The notes under the pieces: generated by a model | What the model saw: the letters and a program-made list of their open reading frames with translations, nothing else | Database searches by the model: none | What the model was told of the DNA's origin: nothing | Position numbers and translations under genes: made by a program | Assembly (NCBI GenBank): GCA_023213315.1 | Contig: JAKCPI010010687.1 | Coordinates: 23,721 to 87,720 of the forward strand | From: Euborellia annulipes | Taxonomy: Eukaryota; Arthropoda; Insecta; Dermaptera; Anisolabididae | Length of the DNA stretch: 64,000 bases | Direction: 5' to 3' | Part shown: in pieces, positions 1-11,717 of the stretch | Position numbering within the stretch: position 1 is the stretch's first letter | Layout of the letters: the number at the start of each line of letters is the position of its first letter

Positions 1-87
1 ATGGAAGACTCGAGGACATGCTTCGCATGGCAGCAGGGTACCATCCTTATGACATGTCCAGCAGAAATGGTCCTTTCCTGTTGTTCC
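1..87 (-). CDS. Zmynd8: Zmynd8 exon 3 (partial), PHD finger start
   Basis: The acceptor AG is at 89-88, after a GATAC stretch. The 29 codons begin GTTGKDHFCW and include four zinc-ligand-like positions (CWTC, then CEAC) before the edge. Phase 0 matches exon 2. Confidence 0.8.
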
Positions 88-3000
88 CTGTATCGCCGTT
101 GATTTGTCATAAAAAAAATGATAAATATAAGTAAAAGTAGTAAAAATAAATAATTTTACTTACCAAAGTGGTAAACATAATTTTATAAATCATATCAAAA
201 GCAAACGGAAAATGAAGTAAAGAAAAAGAAAAAAAGAACAGAAATTAATTAAGAATAATTTAATCAAAATACTGAATTGGAAGTTAAAATTTCTTTTATC
301 ATTCAGGTAGAAAAAATTTAAATATATTAGAAGAAAGTTACTTATTCAAATATTTATAAAAAAATTAGTTAAATGTTTTCCCCACAATCAACAAAGGAGG
401 CGGGGTTTTCTTCAGAATTCACTACGTCACTTTTTCTATTAAAACATATTTCATTGCACAAAATGATGATTAATTACTTTTAACAAATGCTTACCGCCCA
501 TTTTTTTCTAAAAAAAAATGACTTTTCCGAATGCGAGTTTGGTTTAAATTAAAAGGGTTGTATGGAGCCCATGAATAATATATAAATATTTAAGGTCAAT
601 CTATTATAAATTTAATGAATGCGTTATAAATGACCATTTAACTACTTTATATTTAGTTACGGGATGACAGAGTGGAAGCTCCGTTTTTTTTTTTTTTTTT
701 TTTACAAAATTTGAAAAAATTACATCAGTAGAGTACTAATACTCAAAGTTTCCCAAAGATGAGCCAATTTGTTTTATTTTTTGGAAATAGTATATATTTG
801 AAATTTCAAAGAAATCGTCAAAGGGGATATTAAGAAAATTGGAAACAACCAAAAAAGTACCTCAGTAAAGTTCTAGTACTCGAAGTTTCCCAAAGGTGAG
901 ACCTAGCTCAATTTCATATTGGTACCAGAAATATTATATATTTAAAATTTGAAAAAAAAAAAACAAAAAAAAACGTAGAATCGTTTTCCAGAACTGATGT
1001 GCTTATAATAAAAGCTTGTTTAATAGTATAAGATATATTAAATTATATGGTCTTGATAATAATGTGATCATGAATCAGATTTTCCCCAATTTCTCCCCTA
1101 TTTAAATAATTTCTATGTAAAGTCTATTTGTTTAAAGTACTAACATTTTTTAATATATTATGTAAAAATGGCATATTTTATAAATGGGCTAATTTCATTA
1201 AATTTTATCATGAGTTTTATATTTTCAAGAATCTCTAATAAAAGAAAATTTAATAAAATAAATGTTAAGATATTTTTTTAATTATGAATTAAATTTCAGA
1301 ATAATTTATAAATAATTAAATATGAGAAAACTAACCTGAAGGCCATATGATTTCCTCCGGCGTTTGGCTGCAACACCCACATGTGTGATTGAATCTGTTT
1401 CAGAAGGCGTCTCTTTATCACTTTTATGAGAAGATGAAGACGGAGACAGATCATCGTTTTCTCTTTTTCGTTTCAAACCTAACATTGATGTAGTCTTTTC
1501 ACTAATTGATTCCAAAACAACACTTGGTTGAATTTCACTGAGAATCTTAGTATCTTTGCTAGTTTCATTATTTTTTTCTTTAAATTCGTCAATAATATTT
1601 ACTTCCATTTCATTTAAAGAATCATTTTGCTTTATTTTTTCTTCCTCGTTGGATAATTCTTTTTTCTCTATATTAACAATATTTTCATTAATTTGTTGAT
1701 TTGCTACATTTTTTTCTTCTTTATTAGATTCCTTTTTATTATTTTCATTTGCATTATCTTTTTCATTTGCAGTTTCATCAATCTCGGTAGCTTCTTCGTT
1801 ACTTTCTTTATTCGCTTCTTTGTTCACATCTTCATTTACTACTTGGTGTGTATCTTCGTTCATTTTTTGATGCGCCTGTTCGTTAATTTCTTGTTGCGCA
1901 TCTTCATTAACTTCTTGATGAACTTCATCTCTAATTTCTTGATGCTCCTGTTCGTTAATCTCTTCAATCACCTGTTCGTTCATTTTTTCATTCACCACAT
2001 TAACATTTTCGTTAATTTCTTCATTTATTTCTTCATTCATTGCTTCCTCAGTAATTTCTTCATTTACTTCTTCAGTAATTTCTTCATTTGCTTCCTCTGT
2101 AATTTCTTCATTTGCTTCCTCTGTAATTTCTTCATTTGTTTCCTCAGTAATTTCTTCATTTACTTCCATTTCACTAATTTCTTCAGTGCCTTGTTCTTCA
2201 TTGTCTTGTTCATTAGATTCCTCCTCTTCTTCTTCATCCTCCTCTTCCTCATCCTCGTCTTCTTCTTCTTCACCGCCTCTGCCTTCAAGTTCCTCATCTT
2301 TTTCCACATCCTCTCCAATTTCATCAATTTCCCCCTCTCCTCCTGTTTCATCTTCGACTTCAACTTCTCCTTCTAAGACACCTTCCTCTTCTACCTCTTC
2401 TTCTTCTTCTTCTTCTTCTTCTTCTTCTTCAATAACTTCAGGAGTTTGTTCTTCTTCTCTTTCTTCTTCATCATTGTCCTCATCCTCCTCTTCATCTTCT
2501 TCGTTGTCATCATCTTCTTCATCCTCTTCGTTACTTCCCGAAAGCCATGTAAGACCTTCCTCTTCAAGTTCTTCCATTTCTTCTTCGTCCTCTTGTTGAG
2601 TTTCTGTCGTACTTCTAGGAGATTCGACTAAACTTTTTATTAAACGTCGTTGTTTAGCTAAAATTTCTGGATTTGTACTACATCTCGTGATTCTTGATGT
2701 GGTTTTTATTTCTGTTTTATTATTATCTTCAATGCTTGATTCTCTGAAATGAAATTTAATAGTTAGATAAATTTTGGACGACCAAATCATAATAATGTTA
2801 AAGATATTTATCTTTTATAGAACCATTTGGGTTGAAAAAATATCTGGATGGTAAATATGTGATAATTTAAAGATAAGTTTACAATGGAATGACCCGAAGT
2901 TGGAAAGGCGATGCGAAAACGCGCATGCTTGCCAAGCAAGTGGCTCAGCAACCCAACCCACTTATAAATAGCGGAGCCGCCAGCCACGTTGCAACGTCGC

Positions 3001-3279
3001 CAAGAGTGGCCTTGGACTCCCATTAGGGGGGCTCGGTCTCTGCACCACTTGGAGTTCTTTATTCACCCAATAAAAATAAATACATATGTTTATATATCCT
3101 AAGAATCATCTCAATATAAACAGCATTAACGATCGAAGTTTGTTGTAAATATATGTATATATATATATAATGTTTTAATAATTAAAGCGATCATACCCGC
3201 TGTTGGTGTTGTCTGAGTCTTCTTGTTCCTTGCCGGAAGACGCCTCGGAGACAACATCCTGAGGGCTTTCCTCGCTCAT
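1..3279 (-). CDS. Zmynd8: ZMYND8-like chromatin reader, 5' part (runs off left edge)
   Basis: Three exons join in frame: 3279-3197, 2743-1336 and 87-1 (526 codons to the edge). The start is the ATG at 3279 (MSEESPQD). The protein is an acidic N-terminal region, with Glu/Asp runs at about residues 60-220 and five 8-residue NEEITEEA-type repeats at 223-262. A basic patch follows (KRKR, then KRRRK at about 488-493). A PHD finger then begins with a C-W-T-C-H, CEACPRVFH pattern. That pattern closely resembles the PHD finger of ZMYND8 (RACK7), whose PHD-bromo-PWWP module reads acetylated and methylated histones in the nucleus. Bromo, PWWP and MYND domains would lie beyond the left edge. Phases agree (2, then 0). 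The long Glu-rich stretch is unlike human ZMYND8 and looks lineage-specific. It could instead be another PHD-bromo-PWWP paralogue, but the CPRVFH signature favours ZMYND8. Confidence 0.8.
1336..2743 (-). CDS. Zmynd8: Zmynd8 exon 2, acidic repeat exon
   Basis: This 1408-bp exon runs from acceptor TTTCAG (AG at 2745-2744) to donor CAG|GTTAG (GT at 1335-1334). It encodes the Glu-rich tract, a GAA-codon run (TTC repeats near 2397-2432 on the plus strand), the 24-bp tandem repeat at 2041-2165 and the basic patch. Long serine-rich and phenylalanine-rich frames on the plus strand here are antisense shadows of the GAA/GAG codons. Confidence 0.82.
2041..2165 (-). repeat. 24-bp coding tandem repeat in Zmynd8
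   Basis: About five consecutive 24-bp units each encode NEEITEEA or a near variant (T, V or A in the last position). Downstream the units decay into NEEINEEI, NEQVIEEI and similar. The period is a multiple of three, so length changes keep the frame. Confidence 0.85.
2853..3130 (+). mobile_element. possible solo LTR or embedded Pol II promoter in Zmynd8 intron 1
   Basis: Inside the first intron, a TATAAATAG box near 2964 lies in GC-richer sequence and is followed about 100 bp later by AATAAA near 3069. That is the U3-R-U5 order of a retrotransposon LTR. The block can be read from TGTGATAA at 2850 to a TAAACA near 3122. I could not find a convincing target duplication, so the borders are guesses. 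Confidence 0.3.
3197..3279 (-). CDS. Zmynd8: Zmynd8 exon 1
   Basis: ATG at 3279 opens 27 codons (MSEESPQDVV...) plus two bases, ending at donor GG|GTATGA (GT at 3196-3195). Joining to exon 2 completes a Gly codon and keeps the frame. GC content is higher than in the flanks. Confidence 0.75.
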
Positions 3280-4230
3280 GTCGATCGGTGGCGATTTCGC
3301 CAACCGGCACTTGGGCCGAAATGTTGAACCAATAGGCAAGCAGGTGTAAGCGTTTTTTTACGAACAAGCTTTAATCCTCTTCTTCCCGTAACACCTGCTA
3401 AATAACAAACCACAATCATTATATTATCAATTATGTATCTTATTATTTAATAGTATCTATTTTAATTAAAATAAACATAAAATGTGTATGATTAATATAG
3501 ATTTTATACAAAGTATTTTTTATCACTAGTTAAGATAAGATTATTTGAAAAACTTAAAAATCCCGGGAAATTTTTATTTACTTTTTTTTTTTATAATTAT
3601 GTTTATTAATAATTACACATAATTATTGTTGTTTTTAAATAAATTAAATAAAAATAAAATTAAAAAATAAATGTATACAATACCATCATAAAATAAATTA
3701 AATGATGTGATGCTTCCTTAGAGAAGTAAATGTTTCAAGTTGTGTTTCTTTCTAGAAAAGGAAACAAAGGTAAATTTATTCATTATATGATTGAAACCAG
3801 AGGTAAGCCAGCATGTTGACATTAGATGTAGGACTCAAAACGTAACTGAATTGCGTCAATAGCCATGGATAAAAAAGTCAATGCATGCGCAGTGTATTGG
3901 TTTGGTATACAAAAGCGTTTCTGTCTTCACAACTAATTTATTTAGGGGTGGGGGGGGAAGTGAAAATAGCTACAAAATGTTATTAAGGGGGTGTTGTTTT
4001 ATGAAATGTGAATGATTACTTACTTTGGTTATGTTATGGAGTAAAAAAGTAGACGATTTACGAGGGCGATGACGGTGTATATCCTTGTGGTATTTGACGA
4101 TAGCGATAGCGTCGATGTCAACACGGGATCTCGTAGTGAGCGTTGAGACTAGCACCACGCAAGTTGGGTAGTCGGCATCCAAGTGCTGCCGCCCCTTCTC
4201 TTTTGCCTTTATCCCCACTCCGATATATCG
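3280..4230. promoter_or_regulatory. divergent intergenic region, Zmynd8/MTMR9
   Basis: About 950 bp separate the Zmynd8 start from the MTMR9 promoter candidate. A CCAAT box (ATTGG on the minus strand) at 3329-3333 sits about 50 bp upstream of the Zmynd8 ATG, so it lies in the 5' leader or core promoter. The stretch 3400-3760 is AT-rich with nothing recognisable. Confidence 0.4.
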
Positions 4231-4332
4231 ACCCTAGAGCAACCAATAGAGGGGGCGGTCTCTTGGCCCCTTTCTGCTCACCACACACTTCTGTTTCTTC
4301 AAAGCACTTCCTACAATCATAAAGAATATCAA
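4230..4332 (+). promoter_or_regulatory. candidate MTMR9 promoter and non-coding first exon
   Basis: A CCAAT box (4243-4247) is followed at once by a GC box GGGCGG (4253-4258) in a locally GC-rich island. A strong donor, CAA|GTGAGT, lies at 4333. The MTMR9 ATG sits two bases after an acceptor (AG at 4972-4973), so an upstream untranslated exon must exist, and this is the best candidate. The transcription start is not visible. Confidence 0.45.
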
Positions 4333-4664
4333 GTGAGTTTTTGTTTAAAGATTTTCTTTTACTCAAAGTGACAATCGTACTCTTGAGTGGGTGGATGACC
4401 CTTGGTGCTACATAAAGGTGAAAGCCGCATGGTAACACCTCTCACTGACAACTGTCAAATTGCCATCTTTTTAATTACTATTATTTTAATCTAAACAAAC
4501 TTATTTTGGTCATAATAAAATTGCTCTCTTATAATTTTTTAAATCTTTCATCTTAAATTAATATATAATATATTTATTTGAATATCTATCATACTTGTTT
4601 ATATAAGTATAACATGCAGAAGCTGTAATATGCACAAATTATTTTCCATATAACAATTAATTTA

Positions 4665-4666
<2 letters not shown>

Positions 4667-4718
<52 letters not shown>
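4667..4718. repeat. (TA)n microsatellite
   Basis: About 26 TA units lie in the presumed 5' UTR intron of MTMR9. Confidence 0.9.
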
Positions 4719-4723
<5 letters not shown>

Positions 4724-4975
4724 ATATATATTTTCTATTAGAAATAAAATAATTCTACCATTTATCATTAATTTTTTTTAAAAGTAAAACCGGTATATAT
4801 ATACACAGTAAAATTCAAATATTGCAGTATATAAAATATAACAGTGAGCCGGCAATTAAGATTAAATAATTGAAATTTGGCATTTGCTTGTTTCAATCAG
4901 TTCTTATTTAAAAATTATAATTTGTATTTTTTTAAACTTTTAAATGGATTATTTTATTCCATTATTCTTTCAGAC

Positions 4976-5122
4976 ATGGAGTTTGCTGAATTGATTCTGA
5001 TTCCTAAGGTGGATCGAGCCACTCTTGTTGCTCCTCTTTCACAACCAATGGATGGTACTCTTTGTATATCAGGCCATCACCTTATTCTCTCATCGCGAAA
5101 GGAGGGCGAGGAAGAACTATGG
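4976..5122 (+). CDS. MTMR9: MTMR9 exon with start codon
   Basis: Acceptor CAG ends at 4973 and ATG is at 4976. The 49 codons end EEELW before donor GTAAAA and form the first half of the PH-GRAM domain. Confidence 0.95.
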
Positions 5123-5614
5123 GTAAAATTCTAATAACCAGACCAAACAAAGCGTCGTTTATTAATATATTTTCATTTACAGTTATTACATAAAAACGTT
5201 GATGCAGTAGAACGACGAGCTAATACAGCTGGCGCTGGCGGAATTGTAGTACTCAAATGCAAGGATTTTCGACAAATTCAACTTCATATTTTAAACAACG
5301 ATGAATTTAATAAAGTAGCCGCGACTATTGAACGCCTCAGCTCTCTTGGTTTGTTCATACAATTTTAATAATATTGTTTGTAAATGTAAAGTGAGGGTCA
5401 ATATTAAGTCCCACCCATGCGTTTTCAAGTTGTGATTATTTTATTGTTTTTAAATAAATATTATATATTTTTTAATAGAAACTTTCAAGGTTCAAACCTT
5501 GAAAATTTCCAATAAAGATTTTAATTTTCTTTTATAAAAACCATGAAATAATCACACGTAGAAAACGTATGGGTGGGACTTAATATTGACCCTCACTGTA
5601 CATACATACCCCAT

Positions 5615-5679
<65 letters not shown>

Positions 5680-8600
5680 TCAATGCCTCATATCATCCCC
5701 TGTGTTTAAAATGAAATTTCGGCTTTATTTCCCCACTAGAAATGGTCAAGGTATTCAAAGAGCGTCAGGCTTGCTTGTTCGAGCTCTTGGTTATATCTAT
5801 AAATCAGAGGATAAGCCAAGGAAATGTGTGTATAGCCTAATGTATATATGCTATTATGTTATCTATTAATAAATTGCCTTTAAACATTATCTCATATTTG
5901 AAATACATAGAGTGAAAAAATATGCATTCATTTGTCAAGTGGATGACTCAATTTAAAGGAATCATAAAGTATATATATACCGGTATATCATATGATCAAA
6001 TATTACAAGCTTTTCATTAAATTGCATGCAAACTCAATAACAATAATTTAAAATTCTCTCTATTTAAGATTTTAACATTCTATTTATTAAATTATTTTGC
6101 CAAAGAATCATAATTTTTGACATTATTTTTTAAATATTTGAAAATTTTTTCTTAAATATTTTCTAATAGAAATATTATCATAGGTCCTCACAAAGTCTTT
6201 GATCAAAGATAATGTGAATTAATAACTCTTAATAAAAATAAATTTATTCCAATCAAATATTGAAGAATAAGAAATTTTTGAAAAATGTTCTATTGATAAC
6301 TCAGCTTATTCAAAGTTGAACTCAAGATTAAAAGGAAGTTCAAAGTCTAAATATATTTAATAAATGACTTCTTAGCAAAATAAAATATGTCAAATGATAT
6401 GCTAACAGAAAAACGTCATTTCTTCTTATTCGATATATAATATGGTACTCTAAAAACTTTTAAAACTAAAGAGTTTTTCTCTCTCTACATATTATAATGC
6501 TACATTTTCCTAAGTTTACTCAAATTGGAATGCTCTAGGTACAATAAAACTCCCAGAATAAGACGTCTCGGCCTGAATTTCAGTTATTGGAAATTATTCA
6601 CATAATGCAAGTGCACATGTGATTGAACCAGGATTTGTCAATAATAAAATTTATTTGCTTCATACAAAATTATATGGCTTCTGATCAGAGATAAATGAAA
6701 TAAAAATGGTTAAATATTTTTAGACATCTATTTATTTGAATAAGATAATAGTATTCAAAATACCTCGATTCGGACTTAACTAGTCATAGATATATTTAAC
6801 AAGACTGTGAGTGGTGTTTATTGGTGAGGCCAAACATCCCATGGCCCCCGGGAATCGAACTCAGGATCTCCAGCCTTTCCGGGGCATAGGCGTGCTGTCC
6901 ATTGCACCAGGCCACCGAACTCTCGACAAGTGATAAATTTTTCTTTAAAGTTTTTCACTTTGTTAGTGACTTTCACGACTAACTGCATATAAGGGGAAGT
7001 GAGTTTTATTGGTGTAGGTTGAGGTGGCCTGGTGCAATGGACAGGACAGCACGCTTATGCCCCGGAAAGGCTGGAGATCCTGGGTTCGATTCCCGGGGGC
7101 CATGGGATGTTTGGCCTCACCAATAAACAACACTCACAGTCTTGTTTAAAATAAAAATGATTTTATGTCTGATCTTGGTTGGGCATAGAAGCTATATAAA
7201 CAAATAAATTTTATGGAATGGAAAAGAGCAAGAACAGGTGCAACAAATAAAGAGAAGCCTTTGGATGCCAAATGCCGAAAAGGAAACGTAAGGCTCTCTT
7301 TATTTGCTGCATCTTTACTTGCTCTTTTCCATTCCATAACATCAACAGCAACTTCTCTTCAACATGAATCAATTTTATTATTGACAAATCCTGGTTCAAT
7401 CACATGTGCACTTGCATTATGTGTATAATTTCCAATAACTCAAGATGGCCAAATAAATTCAGGCCGAAACGTCTTATTCTGGAAGTTTTATTGAACCTCG
7501 AGCATTTGGCTGATATCCTTATCTCACCATTTTAATCACATCACAGCCACAACTTCAAGCAAGTAAAAGAATTTCAATATAGAACAACTTTTTGAGTTTA
7601 AAAAAGAGGCATAGTAGTTGAAATTCATCAAATTTGTGACTAGGAAGTTTCAAATTTGATAAATTGGTAAATCAATTATCAGTTTTGTAAAACTAATTAA
7701 ATCTATTTATCCAAAATAAATATGAATAATCTCTATTCTTTTAGGATAACCTTTCAAGAGTTTATATATAAATAAAAGAGAAAAGCATCTTATTAAATTA
7801 GTAAAAATTATATATATATATATATATATATATTTATGTTAAAGGAATTATATTAAATATGAACATATCAAATAAATAGGACTATGTAGTTAGATATTAT
7901 ATTTTTTAAAATGTTTATAGTATAGTTATATCTTCATCTGAAAACATTTAATAATAATTTTAGCCATCTACTAATTAAGATTACACTTTATAAATATATT
8001 TTTATCTATGGTTCATATTTGTTTTTTTTTAATATAAATAACATAATTGTTTTATCGTTCTAAAATGCTTTTCTTATTTTAATTTAATACATGTAGATCT
8101 CTGAAAGCTGGTAATTATAAAGTGAATCCAAAGGCTAAGTGCTAAAAATAAAACTGCTTCGAACGTGACACATGCCAACATTTTTCATACTATTTTCTAA
8201 ACTTAAATATCAACGTCCTGGAGCGTTACATATTTTCTTTATATATTTCATACAAAAATATTTACTAATCAGTTTAAAAGAATATTTGGAATATTATTTA
8301 TAAATAATGAATATAATTTTAAACTAAGTGAAACTAACCTAAAAATTTTGAAATACTACCCCCAAATATAAGAACCAATTTTTAAATAAAGGCAGCATCT
8401 TGAGCTTCAAAAATAATATACTGTAATCATTTATTACATATAAGACTAATATAAATAGGGTAAAGAAATTTACCTTAATATGTTCCGTTTTTCATCTTTA
8501 GAAAGTTTATGAGATGGTCTATTAATGAACGGATGAATTTATCAAAGAGGTTTGGCTCGGCTTTTACAAGCACAACACAGAGAATATAAAATGTATATAT

Positions 8601-11600
8601 AATGATAGCAAAAGAGAGAAATAGAATAGTTTTGTAATATAAATGCCCAAAAATTAAAAAACTCTTCGGATTTATCAATAAATTCTAGCATTTACCAAGT
8701 CGAAGTGGAAAAAATAAGAAAAATGATTAGTATATATATCTAGACCTTTAAGAATAGAAACTTTGTATGGAATATATTTGCTTTTGAATTTGTGGCTGTG
8801 ATGTGATTATAATGGAAAGATGGAGATATCAGCCAAATTGGAATGCTCTAAGTTCAATAAAACTCCCAGAATAAGACGTTTCGGCCTGAATTTATTTGGC
8901 CATCTTCAGTTATTGGAAATTATACACATAATGCAAGTGTACATGTGATAGAACCAGGATTTGTCAATAATAAACTTTATTAGCTTACAAAATTATAAAG
9001 CTGCTGTGCCTATCAGAGATTTATCTCTATATAATCACCATATAATTTTATATGAAGCAAATAAATTTTGTGATGAAGATAAGGGCAGCCTGGTGGATAT
9101 TATTGAGAAGGATGAATAAATTTTATTATTGACAAATCCTGGTTCAATCACATGTGCACTTGCATTATGTGTATAATTTCCAATAAATGAAGATGGCTAA
9201 ATAAATGCAGGCCTTATTCTGGGAGTTTTATTGGACCTAGAACATTACAATTTGACTGTTATCTCCATCTCTCCATTATAATTTATATTGAAAACCTTCG
9301 TTTCAAATATTCAATGTTTGAAAAAAAAAGAAAGTATTTTACCTTTTAAGAGAGGAGGCTCATGGATAATAGGCTAAGATTTAAATTAAGAATCAAGAGT
9401 TGCAAATCAACTTGGATTCAAGTTATGCCGTAAAATCCAATTTTGCCATGTTTCCTCTTAATGAACGAATTTACCAAAGAGGTTTTGTTCGACTTTTACA
9501 AGACACAACATAGTAAGGTGACCACACGTCCCGATTTTGGTGAGACATTCCCGCCAATTTTTAAAAATGTCCCGTATTTTAGAAAATATCTGCATTCCTT
9601 ATTTTAAATGTACTGCAAAAATATATTACCTAATATTTATTAATTATTTTAGTTAGGAACCGACCGAAGTTTTGGTTCCGGCCAAAAAGAGTTCGAAAAG
9701 ATTGGTCAAGACTAAAAAAAAAAGGTCAAATGATTTTCGCAGGAGGAAAAAAATTGGAAATTTTACAAAAAAAAGTCAAATGATTCCATTTGTTCCGATT
9801 TGTCTCAATGAAAATGTGGTCACTTTACAACAGAGAGAATATAAAAATGTATATATATTGAGAGAGAGATTGAGAATTGTTTTGCAATATAATTGAGGGG
9901 TATGTGGGAGATAGAATCACCCCTAGGTATATAAAAAAGACCTATTAAAAAAATAAAGATAGACCAGAGTCAAATATTGTATATAAATCCTAAATCTTTT
10001 ACTGCCATTTAACTAAACATATCATTCACAGATAGTACGCAGCTTGTGAGTTTAAAACTCAGGAGATCTGATTCCATAATTATACCATTATTTAATTAAA
10101 GTTTTCTTTTATTGGGATTTTCATTCGATAGAGGCTATCCTGATTGACTGACATCCTCTCCTATTAATCTAATCGTTGGACAGTTACTTCTCTCATTGAC
10201 ATCGTTTAATATTTAAATACAGCCATATAAAATATCGTAGACCTCCAGAACACAAGGTCTTCTATATATACTGTATATATATTTCCGATCCGATATGATC
10301 CTCTTCTTATATATATATAGTATAGAGTTCTATATATACCGTATATATATAATTTTCTCTCCTATATATATATATAGTTTCTTATATATAGGCTATCTCC
10401 ATTCTGGAATTATCATTAGATGTGATAAAGTTTGGATCAATTATAGTGGAGACATCACAATCAAGTTGTGGCAACTTCAATAGCAATTTTGGGTCAAATT
10501 AGGGACTAGTTTATGACTATGATTGGGTGTATTCCTTTTGGTACATGCCAACACAGAGAGAGACTTGGAGTCCTTGGATTCAAGAAAGGCCTTTATCGTC
10601 AAACTCATCAACAAAAATTCTCACAATCATTATTTTGATTAAAAAAGTGTCATCTATCAATTAATTCATCAATTTATAGAAGAGGTTCCCGAACTTTCTT
10701 GAATGGCTTCCTTAATATATATCAGAATTTTCTGCGACTCCCTTTCAAAATCCAAAACGTTATCTCTCTGTCTAATATTGGAATAATTTCCAGTCGTGCC
10801 GCGTTTCACAGTTTGGGAATCACTGATTTATAGAATATAAAAACAATGGCTGTGTTGATATTTGTGGTGAAGTCGTCTGCATTCCACTAATAGTTTCAAT
10901 TTATTTTAATTTTGTTAGTAGATGGCCGTAAGGATGATCAATTATATTATAAGGACATCGGCCAAAAAATGAATACTTTTGCGTATTATCCGTTTATTTG
11001 TAGATATTTCGATTCTAATGGTATAGAATCATCCTCAGTACAATCAATATCTACAAATAAACGGATAATACGCAAAAGTATTCATTTTTTTTAGCCGATG
11101 TCCTTATAATATAATTAAATTATTTTAATTTTATTCAGTTTCTATCAATTTTTATTAAAATTACTGATTGTTCATTAAATTTTAATGATCATGCATAAAA
11201 GAACTATCATATAAGAGCAATCAAGAGAAAAAAGTTTCTGATTAAAATAGAAAATTTTTCCTTCATGAAATGTAGATAATACATTCCTATTTTTTATAAT
11301 TTTATATTATTTTCAGATTCCAATTCGCTTTTATATCCGTTTTTCTATCGAGCCTTGGGACCAATCCTTGAGGATGGATGGACAGCTTTTCGACCCGAAA
11401 CGGAATTCGCCCAATTAGTCGCCTCAACTGATGAATGGCGCATCAGTTATGTCAATCACGATTATTCGGTTTGTGGAGTATTCTTTCTATAATTTCTTTA
11501 ATGCTCTAACTTCAACATACAACTTAAGAACAAAAAACTATAAATAAATCCTATCATATTAATTGGTCAAAATGAAATCTATACAGGAAACAGGACAATT

Positions 11601-11674
11601 TTAAGAAATTATAATCAAAAAGGAAATAGTTTTTTTAATATAATGAAATATATAAATTTTTTATTATATATAGG

Positions 11675-11717
<43 letters not shown>

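Larger units (their letters stand above)
6530..7540. mobile_element. 1-kb foldback with hammerhead-like ends and tRNA-like core
   Basis: The outer arms are inverted copies. GGAATGCTCTAGGTACAATA at 6529 onward mirrors sequence ending near 7510. Both arms share an ATAAGACG/CGTCTTAT block, then CACATGTGATTGAACCAGGA and its complement. Between the arms lie two oppositely oriented tRNA-like modules and more inverted sequence (AAAATGGAATGG type, near 7213 and 7330). A related shorter foldback is at 8841-9250. Confidence 0.7.

Noticed and set aside
1693..2376. Plus-strand phenylalanine/isoleucine-rich frame resembling a membrane protein
   Set aside because: Low-complexity antisense of the acidic repeat exon; composition alone explains the hydrophobicity.
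2186..2599. Plus-strand serine-rich frame of 137 codons
   Set aside because: It is the antisense of GAA/GAG/GAT codons in the Zmynd8 exon. The minus frame is spliced in phase to a PHD finger, so this is a shadow.
7007..7135. Functional tRNA gene
   Set aside because: A and B boxes are present, but the acceptor stem and anticodon arm do not pair properly, and the unit is repeated with inverted ends.
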